Source: Alternaria dauci (Eukaryota > Ascomycota > Dothideomycetes > Pleosporales > Pleosporaceae). Taken from it: a stretch of 64,000 nucleotides of DNA. Location of the stretch: positions 6,138,001 to 6,202,000 of the forward strand of contig NC_091272.1 in the NCBI RefSeq assembly GCF_042100115.1, in the 5' to 3' direction. How positions within the stretch are numbered: the stretch's first letter is position 1; every line of letters starts with the position of its first letter. The position numbers and the translations under genes were made by a program. The notes below the pieces were generated by a model. That model was not told the DNA's origin, searched no databases, and saw only the letters and a program-made list of their open reading frames with translations. This document shows, one piece after another, positions 1 to 10,115 of this stretch.

Positions 1-330
1 TGAATGTTTTGCTCGCTTCCTCCTCGATTTCAGGCAACACAGTCTCTTAACTGGTTTAGTGCATTTCCTCGTTGTACAACAGCTTTTGGCCTTGGAGCTC
101 ACCTTGAACCTGACTACCCACTCAATCCGGTCTACTCACGCATCAGGCTCCACCCTAAATACAAAAGCTTTACGAACGTCTCCACTTGCTCGCACAGGAA
201 CCTAGTTGCAATCAATCTCTGGTAGACTGTAACCTTGATTGCAGCCAACGGCCCATCTCGAGGAGACGCGATTTTAGAATCCGCGTGACCGAGTCCAATA
301 CCGATAACTTCCACCTGCTAAGCTCGAAAC
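1..330. other. Upstream flank of first gene, no gene seen
   Basis: No ORF here has gene-like composition or splice signals continuing it. It probably holds the promoter and 5' leader of the gene starting at 331. Confidence 0.4.
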
Positions 331-2244
331 ATGGCCGACAATCTAGAGACCGACAATGGTATGAGTCTTCCTCCATTTGCGAACAATATCCAAACTGACT
401 ATTGACAGCTTCTCCGTCAATGTCAAATGTTCATGTCGGCCCCAACGCGGTCAACAGCGCTCGGGCAGCTGACGACGACGTAAAGCAAAACACCACCAGC
501 AATCGATTGTCATCGAATACAGCTTTCATTGGTATGTTCTCACCTAGGTATCCCTGGTCAGACCTTACCCCTGTCTGTTTCTGTCTTCTTATGGATCAAA
601 AGCCATGCTTGTATCTACTTACGCCATCTAGACCCGTCTTCAAAACCCGGAGTTACGACACCTCAAGTTTCTGGCCCTTCCACTGCACGCAAGGAAGCCT
701 GGATTGCACGCCGCTCCTCCGGTGATGCTCCGCTAATCTATGAAGACCACCCTGTAGAGACTTATAACTCCACTCGCGGAGATTCCAATCCCAAGTCCTA
801 CGTATCGGGATCAAAAGTGTCCGATCCCAGAAATCTTGGATATCATCATTCACCTTCACGTCGCTGGGCATCCACGAGTCAACTGAACACCATAGATAAC
901 GTGACAGACTTACTGTATGAATCTGCGAAGCGCGGCACTTGGAACTCGACGGTGCAAGACCCGCGTTTCAACGAAGAGGTCGTAGGACTTACTTTGGTCA
1001 CAGATATGATGGATCGACCTGTTCAAAAACTTCATCGTAACGACTATTATATTGGCCAAATTTTGTGGACTTACATCATCGAATCGAGCCAAGATCTCAA
1101 CCTTGGCCACTCTGATGGACTACTCAAGACTGAGGAAGGCAGAATGCTAACTAAATGGCGCCCTACGATTGTCATCGAGGTAACCCATAAGCACTGCTTA
1201 GTAGTAGAGCTTGGCCGTCGACGTCACCAATACTTCCATGGACTGCCATTACTGGGACTGATGGAGCGCTGTGGCGTGGTCTTGGATGTAGGTACAAACG
1301 TCGATTACGATAACCTTCCCGAAAATCACGAGATGTTCCGTTCTGTTGGAAAGCCACTCAAGGTAGCTGGATACCACCGAGGCGGCCCAGTGCAACTATC
1401 AGGATTCACCGTCGCGCATATCAAACGCATACACACCCGATCATTCAACGAACACAGCTTATCTTGTGGCTGGTTGGAGCAAGAGTCGACTGTGCGGTTG
1501 TTGGAAATGTGCGCAAACCTTATTAAGTTCCAACAGGATGTGAAGCCACGATATTCGGCCCGTTTTCTGGAAACACCGATATTCAACCTCACACCAGGAT
1601 ACCGAACAGCCATAGCGGATATCAAAAAGACCTTTTTGCAGGTCATACATACGTCAAAGACTAGTAATGAGGTTTCTGTGGGACAGGATCATCAACCGAG
1701 ACGCCTGGGCTTAAGAGCGCTGGAGAATGGACGGGGTAGTGTCATCGCGCTACCACAATCACATATCTCTAGGACTGTTGCCGATTTTACTTCGCCGATC
1801 AGTGAATCTTTTGACTTCTCCATGAGTATTCCTCGCCAAGGGCGTGACGTGCCTCCTTCCATCACTATACAGAAGGCAAAGATCGCGTCTCGGGTACGTC
1901 TTTTGTCTGCGAAGGCGGCTCAGAGCCACAACCAAGCATTGGCATTGCTAGCACAAGCGGAATATGATGAGATCAAAAACGACCGGAGGTTTTCTAAAGC
2001 TGCCCGAGAAGATCTGAAGCGCAAGCGAGACGTTGCCGAGACGGAAGTTGAAGTCGCAGAATTTCAAATTGAGGGGTACCAAAAGCTCGAAGATGAACTA
2101 CAAGGTTACCATCCAAACCAGTTCCATGGCAAGGATGGGGATCAGACAGTCTGCTCGACTATAACAAGCAAGTTCAAGAGAATCCGAATGGATAGTCGCG
2201 GCGATCTCAGCAGTCGCATCGGTCGTAATGTTCGCGACAAATGA
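331..2244 (+). CDS. Protein of unknown function, DUF6590-like core (tentative), C-terminal coiled coil
   Basis: Three exons keep one frame: 331-358, 409-531 and 632-2244, with GT-AG introns at 359-408 and 532-631. They encode about 587 residues beginning MADNLETDN. The middle part (about residues 210-400) has the feel of fungal DUF6590 proteins: a beta-rich segment with a repeated pattern of short hydrophobic strands around a His-Cys (KHCLVVEL), then a stretch ending in CGWLEQES. This assignment is by pattern only. The last 130 residues are rich in Lys, Arg, Glu and Ala (SAKAAQSHNQALALLAQAEYD onward) and look like a coiled coil, followed by a basic tail. Cellular role is unknown. The gene ends 250 bp before the RIP-mutated transposon block, so it sits at the edge of an AT-rich compartment. 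Confidence 0.75.
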
Positions 2245-2487
2245 TCTCTTCGCGACTGAGACTGACCGGTCCATTATTTCTGACCAGATCATCTGCCGCC
2301 ATGGCAACGTATACGTTTTCACGACACGCTATCTTTGCCTACGCTATGCTCTTGGTTCGGCTGCAGTTTATAACCGTCGATCACCCCATTTTCACTTTAA
2401 GAAGATCAATACGATCCTACAGTATCGTTCGTGGAAGCTTTGAGGACTTGTAGCCTTCAAAAGTGTGGGTCTTTCGTTCATTTGTAG

Positions 2488-2492
2488 GGTTT
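2488..2492. repeat. Target-site duplication GGTTT, left copy
   Basis: The 5 bases GGTTT directly precede the left outer LTR and recur directly after the right outer LTR (14100-14104). A 5-bp duplication is the usual size for Ty3/Gypsy integration. Confidence 0.85.
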
Positions 2493-2724
2493 TGTAAGGG
2501 GTAGTTATAGGTAATAGTATTTGCTTCACACTATAAGAGAATAGTAGGGGATAGCTCTGTATTCTAATAGTATACTAGGGGAAGTAATAATAATAATTCT
2601 TACTAGTCTTCTTACGCGCGAAGCGTAGGTTAAGAGTAAGTTCCTCCTCTATAGAGATAATAAGAGAAGTAATTATGTTAGGACCTTAGTGCCCTTCTGG
2701 CTAAGCTGTGTCCTATACGTTATA
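2493..2724 (-). repeat. Outer element LTR, left copy (3' LTR)
   Basis: 232 bp, beginning TGTAAGGGG and ending GTTATA (GTTACA in the right copy). A polypurine tract on the minus strand (AAGAGGGGAGG, about 2728-2738) abuts its inner edge, making this the 3' LTR of a minus-strand element. Confidence 0.85.
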
Positions 2725-3811
2725 GAACCTCCCCTCTTAGGCTAGCGTCCTTAACAGTCCTAGCCTTAATAAAAACCTAAAATCTTTATTAGAAAATAGG
2801 AAAAGAGTGTCTAGTCTTTTAGTCTATCTTACGCGTGTCTATCTTACGCTATATAGATGTAGCGTTAGGGTAGAGCGTATTATACTTATTACTAGGTCTA
2901 GGAGTGATATAGAGGTAACTAAGGATTTTAGGATAAGTCGCCCTTACGCTTTTACTTTATTATAGTAAAGGTAACTTTTTATTTACTTCCTCTTTAGGGT
3001 TATAGAATTTTTAGTAAGGTAAGAGTAGAATTTTCTATAGTAACTATCTATTTATTATTTATTATAATAGAAATTTTTCTAACACCTTACTTATCACCTT
3101 TGTACTAATACTAATATATACCTTAATTATACCCTCTACGTAAGCTATAAGCTTCCTAATATAGTCTATTATCCTAATCCGCGATACATTAAGAAGTCCT
3201 ACCTCTAGAATACTATAGTATTTACTTAGAGCGATAGTAATAAGTGTACTAATATAATTACTACTTACGCGACTTACCTACACTACACTTAAACTATCTA
3301 TAAGTAAAAGTAGATTTATAAAAAGCTAGACGAGCGTTACTATAATTACTATAGTTCTAGTAACTATAGTAGTTATACTTTAGTAAGTTCTTTAAAGTCT
3401 TTTAGGCGTATTACGCTTTAGCTAATCTTTATAGGTTCCTACTAACTTAAACGCCTACGTTAATTATCTATACCACTTACGTATAAAGTATAATACTACT
3501 ATAAGGGGCACTACTACTCCTAAGACTAACGCCGTAGTACTTTATATAGGTGTTAAGCTTATACGCGCGTAGTACTAGTTTAACTTAGAGCTTACTAACT
3601 ACTAACGTATTACTACTTACTCTAAGACTCCTCTAGGAGTTCCTACCTAGATTCCTATAACCTCCTCTAACTTTCTTAGCCTAATTCTAGTTAAGTAGCA
3701 CAGGATTACTACTACCTTAGAGCAGCTAGTTAGTTATATAGCAATTATAGTATACTCTTACACTTTATCTTCTAACTTTATTTATCTTAACTAACTTTTT
3801 CTAGAATAGTG

Positions 3812-4044
3812 CTAGCAGTAATAGTAATAACAATAATAATAATAATAATAGTCTATTAGATAGGGAGAGTAAGGATAGCGCTACTAACGCGCTAGCTATA
3901 CAGCTAGAAGACACTAGGTCTAAGTATAGCGCAGGTAAGGATAGTAAGGGTAGTAAAGATAGTAGAGATAGCGAGGGCGATAAAGATAGCAAGGGTAAGG
4001 AGGATAGTAAGGGTAGTAAAGATAATAAGGATAGCGAGGCTTAA
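3812..4044 (+). other. Residual plus-strand open frame, Asn/Ser then Lys-Asp-Ser-Gly repeats
   Basis: About 77 codons remain open on the plus strand inside RIP-mutated DNA: a poly-Asn run, then repeated KDSKGSKDS-type units, ending in TAA at 4042-4044. It lies antisense to the outer element, just downstream of its chromodomain remnant. The opposite frame is almost pure Leu/Ser/Pro, so the plus strand is the more protein-like reading. Whether it was ever a gene is unknown. Confidence 0.35.
3816..3851. repeat. AAT trinucleotide microsatellite
   Basis: An uneven run of AAT/AGT units inside the outer element interior. The purine-rich GATAG/AAGG minisatellite-like stretch (about 3925-4041) follows it. 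Confidence 0.7.
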
Positions 4045-5415
4045 TTTTTTCCTTTTTTATATTTTTTACTTTCTATACGCGTAGATACCTAAAATCCTAT
4101 ACTATAGGATTTGCGCCTTAAGTGCGTTATAAATTCTTTTATTATACTCTTTTTTATCGCCTTACGCGCTATAAGCTTTATAATACTTTAAAGTCTTAGA
4201 GTAGTTCTTCTATATCTTTAAAGTTAGAGGCTAGGGTCTAAGTATTTTAGGATTTATTATATCCTTTCTATCTTAGCTAGTACTATAACTAGCCTTTTCT
4301 TACACGTTTTCTAAGGATTTTTTCTACTTCCTAAACTTCTTAACCTTCTAAGGTAACTTCTAGTAGTTACGTATTATTATTATTATTTTTCCTAGAATTC
4401 TATTATTCTAGAAGAGACACGTAGAAGACATTATAAATATAATAATAAGGTAGTAGAAGTAAGTAATATACCTACGTCCTAACTACGTTCTAGACTTAAA
4501 ATAGTCTAATATACTTACTAGAAAGCTTTTTACTAGGTTAGTTAACTAGGTTAATATACTTTATACTAAGGAGAATAAGGTCTCCTTTATAAAAAACGTC
4601 TAGCTTATATTTCTTATTATAGTAGTAGCTTTAATACTCTTACGCTTTTAATAGATAATCTATTACTACTATATATATACTATATATACGCTAAACTCTA
4701 TCTACTATATCTAGTACCTCCCCCTCTTACCTACTATCCTTAAGAGGTATTATAAGTAAGGGGTACTTACTATAAATAAGGTAGAAAGGAGTAGCTTTTA
4801 TTAATTTATAAATAGAGTTATTATACGCGAATTATACTATTAATAATAATTAGACTTAGTTATCCTATTTTTTAGACGTAAAAATTCTTAAGTATTACTT
4901 TATAGTCTAATTCTAGTGTTTAGTTTACCTATCTATCTATAGATAGAAGGCTATACGAAGCCTATACTTTACCTATAGTTAGTAGTAGATCTCTATCTAT
5001 AATATAGAAGTAAATACTAAGCCTTAGTCTAATATAATACCTTTCTATACCCTGTATTTTAAAATAACCTAATTAAAGTAAGATTCTATAAACTATTTTA
5101 TATCTTAGGTTTTTAAAGTAAGTATATAAATAACTATCTTAGAGAAGTAGTCTATAATTATAAGTACTATATTAAAGACGTAACCTAACTTATCTTTTAA
5201 TAGTAATAATCTTATAATAAAATCTAAAGAGACTTCCTTAAAGATATCCTTTAGGATTAGTAGTAATACTAGCTTACTATATTTACTATACTATATAGCT
5301 TTACTTCTTTAATATATAGTATAAGTCCTTATATATTCCTAGACGTCTTAGCTAAGTAATAGCTAATAGTAGTACTTATTAATAAGCTTAAGTATCCTAT
5401 ATATACTAAAGTAGC

Positions 5416-5889
5416 TGTTACACGGGGGTTTGCTATACTTCTCTAAGCTCGGTCCGTACTAAGGCGAGATAGATATTGGCGATAGTCCGTGAGGTAGGAT
5501 ATGGAATGATCAGGTGGAAAAGAGTTATCGTTGTAACCAAAGAATAACGCTACCAATTCTATAACAATAGAATAACTAGTTGACAATCTGTGTAAGAGAT
5601 GAACTATTTGAGTTGACCACAACGAGTGTAATAATGAGATCCAACACATTCTTATACCCCTTGCCTTAGGTCCTGTCCTCCTTGCCCTCCCTTCCAAGAG
5701 GGAGGCCTGGGAGGGCCGTGGCCTCCCGATCCTCACTGGCCTCCCGGAGGCCAGGTCTTGGCGGGATGCCATTCCTTTCACGTGATCTGGGCCCCGCCCT
5801 AGATCCACTTTCGTCCAACGTGTCCGCCCGATGGTCTTCCTTCATGCGACCTGCATGAAAGGAAGGCAATTCCTTGTTACCTTGTAACA
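5416..5889 (-). repeat. Inner element LTR, left copy (3' LTR)
   Basis: 474 bp, TGTTACACGG to CCTTGTAACA on the plus strand. Roughly 25 differences or small indels from the right copy, clustered in the first 200 bp. The last 270 bp are nearly identical. Confidence 0.9.
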
Positions 5890-5903
5890 TTACCCCCCCT
5901 CTT
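5890..5903 (-). other. Polypurine tract of inner element
   Basis: The minus strand reads AAGAGGGGGGGTAA directly before the 3' LTR, the usual plus-strand DNA primer site of LTR elements. The outer element has a similar tract next to its own 3' LTR. Confidence 0.7.
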
Positions 5904-5945
5904 AGGCGTATCGTCTCGATACCCTGGATTATCGTTTTCCCGCGC

Positions 5946-8900
5946 CTAGTCCGGCGGCGGTGGTGGAGGTATAGCTACTCTGGTGGTGTCGTATCCTCTC
6001 TTTCCTCCTTTCCTCACTTTCCCTGACCATGCCCAAGGTTCAGACTTCTCGACGCGTCCGTACCCAGAACTCGACTCAACAGCGCCAGGCTCGTGCTGAC
6101 CGTATCCGCCAACAAGGGAACGAGATGACCTTTCGTTGCAAGCGGTGTGAGGAGAAGAATCTTCGTTGTTTCGTGGACACTGCCTCTGGGCAGTGTGCGG
6201 GCTGTATTTCGGTGAAAGCTGAGTGTAGCTTATTTGTGACTGAGGAAGAGTGGGAGAAGGTTGAGGCTGAAAAGCGCGAGAAGCGCTTGGCGCTTCTTCG
6301 AGCTGAGGCCGAGGTCGCTCGACTTCGGCTGGAAGTGGCAGAGACTGAGGCGCGAGAGCGAGCATTCGCTGATCGAGATCACGCCATTTTGAGTCTTCAG
6401 GATCGCGCGAAAGAGCAAGCCGAGGGGAACTCTGCCCCTGGTACGGACTTTCAACCAACTGAACCATCGCTACCCGGACTGTCGACTGACTTGGGCTGGT
6501 TGCAGGATGACGCTTCTTTCGATCCTTTTTCTGAATTCTTTTCTTCCCTGGAGGATCCGCTCCTCCCTTCTCTGGGTGTCTCCGATGGTACTCACGTACC
6601 TGTGACTTGCAGTTCGTCAAATTTTCTTTTGGTTCCCAAGTGTTCTGGCTCTCTGGCCATCCTAGCCACTTGACCAAGTATTTCCACTGACGACCGATTT
6701 TCCGCAGGTCCCTGATTTCTTCGACCTCGTATTCATCGTCCTCGAGCTCTATGTCGGTAGCTAGCTCGGCATCTGGAGGTGCTCTTTCCAGGAGTTTCTT
6801 GTGAAAGACAGGGTGGATGCGCATGCCTAGTGGGAGTTGGAGTTTGTAATTTACGTTGCCCATTTCTTCTAGAACTTCGAATGGTCCTACTCGGAGGTTG
6901 TCCAGTTTCTTGCTTGGTCGCTTAGTTTTCAAGTTCTGTCGTGACAGGAAAACTTTGTCCCCCTTCTTAAAGGTTGGTCCCTCAATCCTTTGCTTATTAG
7001 CCGCTTTGGCTGTTGTGAGGTTCCTGTGAGCGATGTTCTTGCTCAATTCGTCGTGCAGTTCTCGCATCAAGCGGGCTTTGTCGTCTGCACCTACTGCGAT
7101 ACTCTCTATATCTTTCGGATCTCGATGAGCAATCGGCTCATATCCGTAGTTCGCATAGTGTGGCGAGTACTTAGTCGTCGCAGACCTAGTACTATTGTAG
7201 GCCAATTGTGCTGTCGGCAAGAGTTCAACCCAGTTGTCTTGCAGCTTGTTGGCGTACATCCTCAGATACTGTTCCAGTGTCTGGTTCGTTCGTTCCGTCT
7301 GGCCATCTGTTTCGGGGTGGAAGCTAGTCGATAGCTTCTTCTTCACACCCAACTTTGCCAGGAATGTGTTCCAATACTTGGAAGTGAACAGTTTATCACG
7401 ATCGGTGATGAATTCTTCAGGTATCCCATGTTCTGACATAAGTGCCTTGCTGACCTCATACGCGCATTCTTCTGCCGTAATGGTTTCTTCCGTGGGCACA
7501 AATTTTGCTCCTTTCGTGTGACGACACACGATGACTAGGACTGTGTCGCATAATCTTCCGGATCCTGGTTCTAACGACTTCGGGAGCTTCACTATGAAGT
7601 CCATTGTTACGCTGCTCCATGGTCTCGTTGGTGGCGGTAAGGGTTGTAACAGGCCATAGGGCTTATGTCTCTTGGGTTTGTTCTGATGACAAGCCAAACA
7701 GTTGCCTAGGACGTCCTGCACCTTCGCTCGCAAGCGTGGTATCGCAAACACCTTTGATAGTCGCCTGACCATTTCTTCTAGCGATGCATGTCCATACTCT
7801 GGGGACTCATGCAGTTCCTTGATGAGACTCGATCTCATGTGTGGGGGTACATATGTTCGATCGCTTCGAATCATATCTCGGTACTCTCGCTTGTCTTGTA
7901 ACAGTTCGTCGGAGCCGTTCTCGTCAGGCTCGAACTGCCAGCTGGCCGCTCTCTGCTGCCACTGCTGCTGAAGTGTTTCTACCCGCTCGGCCACCTTAGC
8001 TATCTTAGCTAGTTCCGGCTGGTTGTAACGTAGTGTGCCATCAGGCATCTTCTTGAACATGGCGTCATGTGGTTCCTTATGATTTTCCTCGCGTAAGTCG
8101 GATCTCCTGCTTAAAGCATCCGCAGCTCCGTTGAGCGTTCCAGCGCGGTGAGTTATCTTGAAGTCGAACTGAGCTAGCATCTCAGCCCATCGGACTTGTC
8201 GTCGGTTGAGTTTCTTCGTTGTCATGAAACCTGCCAAGTTCTGGTGATCGGTAAAAACCTCGATCTGGTGTGGTAGTCCTAGCAAATAGACTTCCCACTG
8301 TTCAAAGGCATCGACTACTCCTAGTAGCTCCTTATCGTGAACGTCGTAGTTTAGTTCTGCTCCAGAGAACTTTCTTGAGTGGTAGAACACTGGTCTCCAC
8401 TTTTTGTCTGGGCACTGCTGCGACAATACAGCTCCGAGTGCATAATCTGACGCGTCGGTCTCGACTCGCGTCTCTCGCTTTGGGTCGTACATCTCTAGTA
8501 CTGGTGCCTCGAGGAATATCTGCTTGATTCGATCAAAAGCCTCCTGATGTTCCTCGTTCCATTTGAAACCAACTTCCTTTTTCGTGATCTCGGAGAGAGG
8601 TGTTGTGATCTTTGAGTAATCCTTGATGAACTTCCGGTAGTAGTTGGCAAATCCTAGGAAGGATTGCACGTCCTTGACTGTTTTGGGCGTTGGCCACTCC
8701 TGTACAGCCGCTGTCTTCTTTGGGTTCATCTTCACCCCCTCTGTGGATATTATGAAGCCTAGGTATTCCGTTTCCTTCGTGTGGAATTCGCACTTCCCCG
8801 GCTGCAGGTACAGCTTGTATTCCTTAAGCTTCCTGAGCACTTTCTTGACATGTTCCACATGTTCTTCTAGCGTCCCGCTGGAGTATACCAGCACATCGTC

Positions 8901-10105
8901 GATGTACGCTGTGACGAAGATTCCAAGGTACTCGTGAAGAGCGTTGTTGATGACTGACTGAAACGTTGCCGGGGCATTCGTTAACCCAAAAGGCATTACT
9001 GTGTACTCGAACAGTCCATATTTCGTTTTGAACGCTGTCATCCATTCGTGTCCTTCCTTGATCCTGATTCGGTGAAATCCTTCCCGAACGTCGAACTTCG
9101 TAAACCACTTGGCTCCCTGGAGTCGATCCATGAGCTCGGTTATTAGTGGTAAGGGATATCGGTTCTTCCGAGTAACGCTGTTCAACCTTCGGAAGTCGAC
9201 ACATAGTCGCCACTTCCCGTTAGGCTTCTTTACGAACAAGATGGGTGAGGCCATTGGGCCTGATCCCGGTCGGATAAATCCCTTCTTCAGATTCTTCTGG
9301 ATGTACTCCCTTAGCTCAGCATCGTGCTCGGGCGATATGGGATACATAGGTCCTGGGCTTAACTTTGCCCCTTCATCTAGGATGATCTCGTGATCCCAAT
9401 CCTGATGGTCTGCCAAATCCGTGGCTTCGTTTTCCTCGAAGAGTTCTCTAAACTCGTCGGTCTGATACTCTCTTGGTATCTCTAGTGGTAAGGGTCCTTC
9501 CTTCGTGGTCGCGACTCGTCTTATCCATATGACTCCTACTCTTTGAGGGTCCTTCTCATAGATTCTCATGATCTTATGAGGCGAGATCTTGCCGAACCTC
9601 CCGTCCTGGGTTGAGCTCTGGTCCTTCGGGCTCACTCTTTGGCGTACTCCAGCAACCTTGTGCACAGGTTCTCTTCTGAGTATCGTCTTCATTCGCCAGT
9701 CGATGGCGGGGTTATGGGCATCTAGCCAGTCATAACCAATCAACATGTCTAGTCCTCCTAGTTCCATTATGTCGATATTCATTTGGCACTCTATGCCAGC
9801 TATCCGTAGCTTTGTTGATTCAGTTTCCATCCGTATCATGCCGTTTCCATATTCCATGGGTTTCTCGTCGGCTAACAGTACCGATACTGGGTTCTTCTTA
9901 ACCCGGTAGGGTAGTTCGTGTTTCTCCACCACTCTGGGTGAGATCATCGTCCGTGCGGCCCCGCTATCTACGAGCGCCTCGATGTTTCGTCCCTGTACAG
10001 ATACGGTCGTGAGCAGCTGCTTCACCCGACCATCGGTATCCTGCACCTTCCTAAGGGTCGTTTTAGGACTGCCTTCACCAGCGTGACCCTGTCCCTGGCG
10101 GCATC
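5946..10105 (-). CDS. pol: Pol polyprotein: protease, RT, RNase H, integrase, chromodomain (via -1 frameshift)
   Basis: One uninterrupted frame, entered by -1 frameshift at the gag stop, of about 1,386 residues. Residue numbers below count from the Val (GTG) codon at 10046, giving 1,366 residues. Aspartic protease motif VDSGAART lies near residue 25. Reverse transcriptase with YIDDVLVYS is near 380. RNase H with TDASDYALGAVLS is near 530. The integrase zinc-binding H-H-C-C region is near 745-790, with core motifs TMDFIVKLP, TDRDKLFTS and HPETDGQTERTNQ near 815-910. The chromodomain (YEVEEIRDL, YLVKWLGWP, NTWEP) is near 1100-1145. A Pro/Ser-rich tail of about 200 residues follows, overlapping the antisense ORF. 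No stop or frameshift is present inside, so the product could be functional. The chromodomain predicts targeting to methylated-histone chromatin, consistent with insertion in RIP-mutated DNA. Confidence 0.95.
6029..6673 (+). CDS. Antisense ORF in Gypsy 3' region: Cys-rich zinc-finger-like protein with coiled coil
   Basis: A 214-residue ORF with its own ATG, on the strand opposite pol and covering the chromodomain end and the whole Pol tail. Residues 1-30 are basic and Gln-rich. Residues about 36-68 carry a Cys array (CKRC, LRCF, GQCAGC, AECSLF) resembling a compact zinc-binding module. Residues about 75-140 form a long heptad-like Glu/Arg/Ala/Leu helix. The C-terminus is acidic (DDASFDPFSEFF). 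This looks much more like a real protein than the Pol tail it mirrors, which is Pro/Ser-rich low complexity. I have an impression that this Cys pattern recurs as a multicopy hypothetical family in Dothideomycete genomes, but could not check it. Function is unknown; DNA or RNA binding is possible. Confidence 0.65.
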   Translation: MPKVQTSRRVRTQNSTQQRQARADRIRQQGNEMTFRCKRCEEKNLRCFVDTASGQCAGCISVKAECSLFVTEEEWEKVEAEKREKRLALLRAEAEVARLRLEVAETEARERAFADRDHAILSLQDRAKEQAEGNSAPGTDFQPTEPSLPGLSTDLGWLQDDASFDPFSEFFSSLEDPLLPSLGVSDGTHVPVTCSSSNFLLVPKCSGSLAILAT

Positions 10106-10115
10106 CTAGTTTTTT
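10060..10115 (-). promoter_or_regulatory. -1 ribosomal frameshift signal (slippery heptamer plus predicted pseudoknot)
   Basis: On the minus strand the gag frame reads TCA AAA AAC TAG (plus-strand heptamer at 10109-10115). A AAA AAC is a canonical X XXY YYZ site and is followed at once by the gag stop. Slipping back one base reads CTA GGA TGC straight into the open pol frame. Eight bases downstream, CGCCAG can pair with CTGGTG (one G-U) across a 13-base loop. Loop bases GGAC can pair with GTCC further downstream, giving an H-type pseudoknot. Confidence 0.75.

Larger units (their letters stand above)
2725..5415. other. RIP-mutated interior of outer element, left part
   Basis: AT-rich sequence with no intact minus-strand ORF. 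Reading the minus strand from 5415 gives decayed integrase (zinc-binding region, then the catalytic core near 5140-5240) and a decayed chromodomain near 4170-4350. Stops are mainly TAA and TAG where CAA, CAG or TGG would be expected. Confidence 0.75.

Noticed and set aside
3801..3992. Minus-strand open frame, almost all Leu and Ser
   Set aside because: It is the complement of a microsatellite and purine-rich minisatellite; composition is not protein-like.
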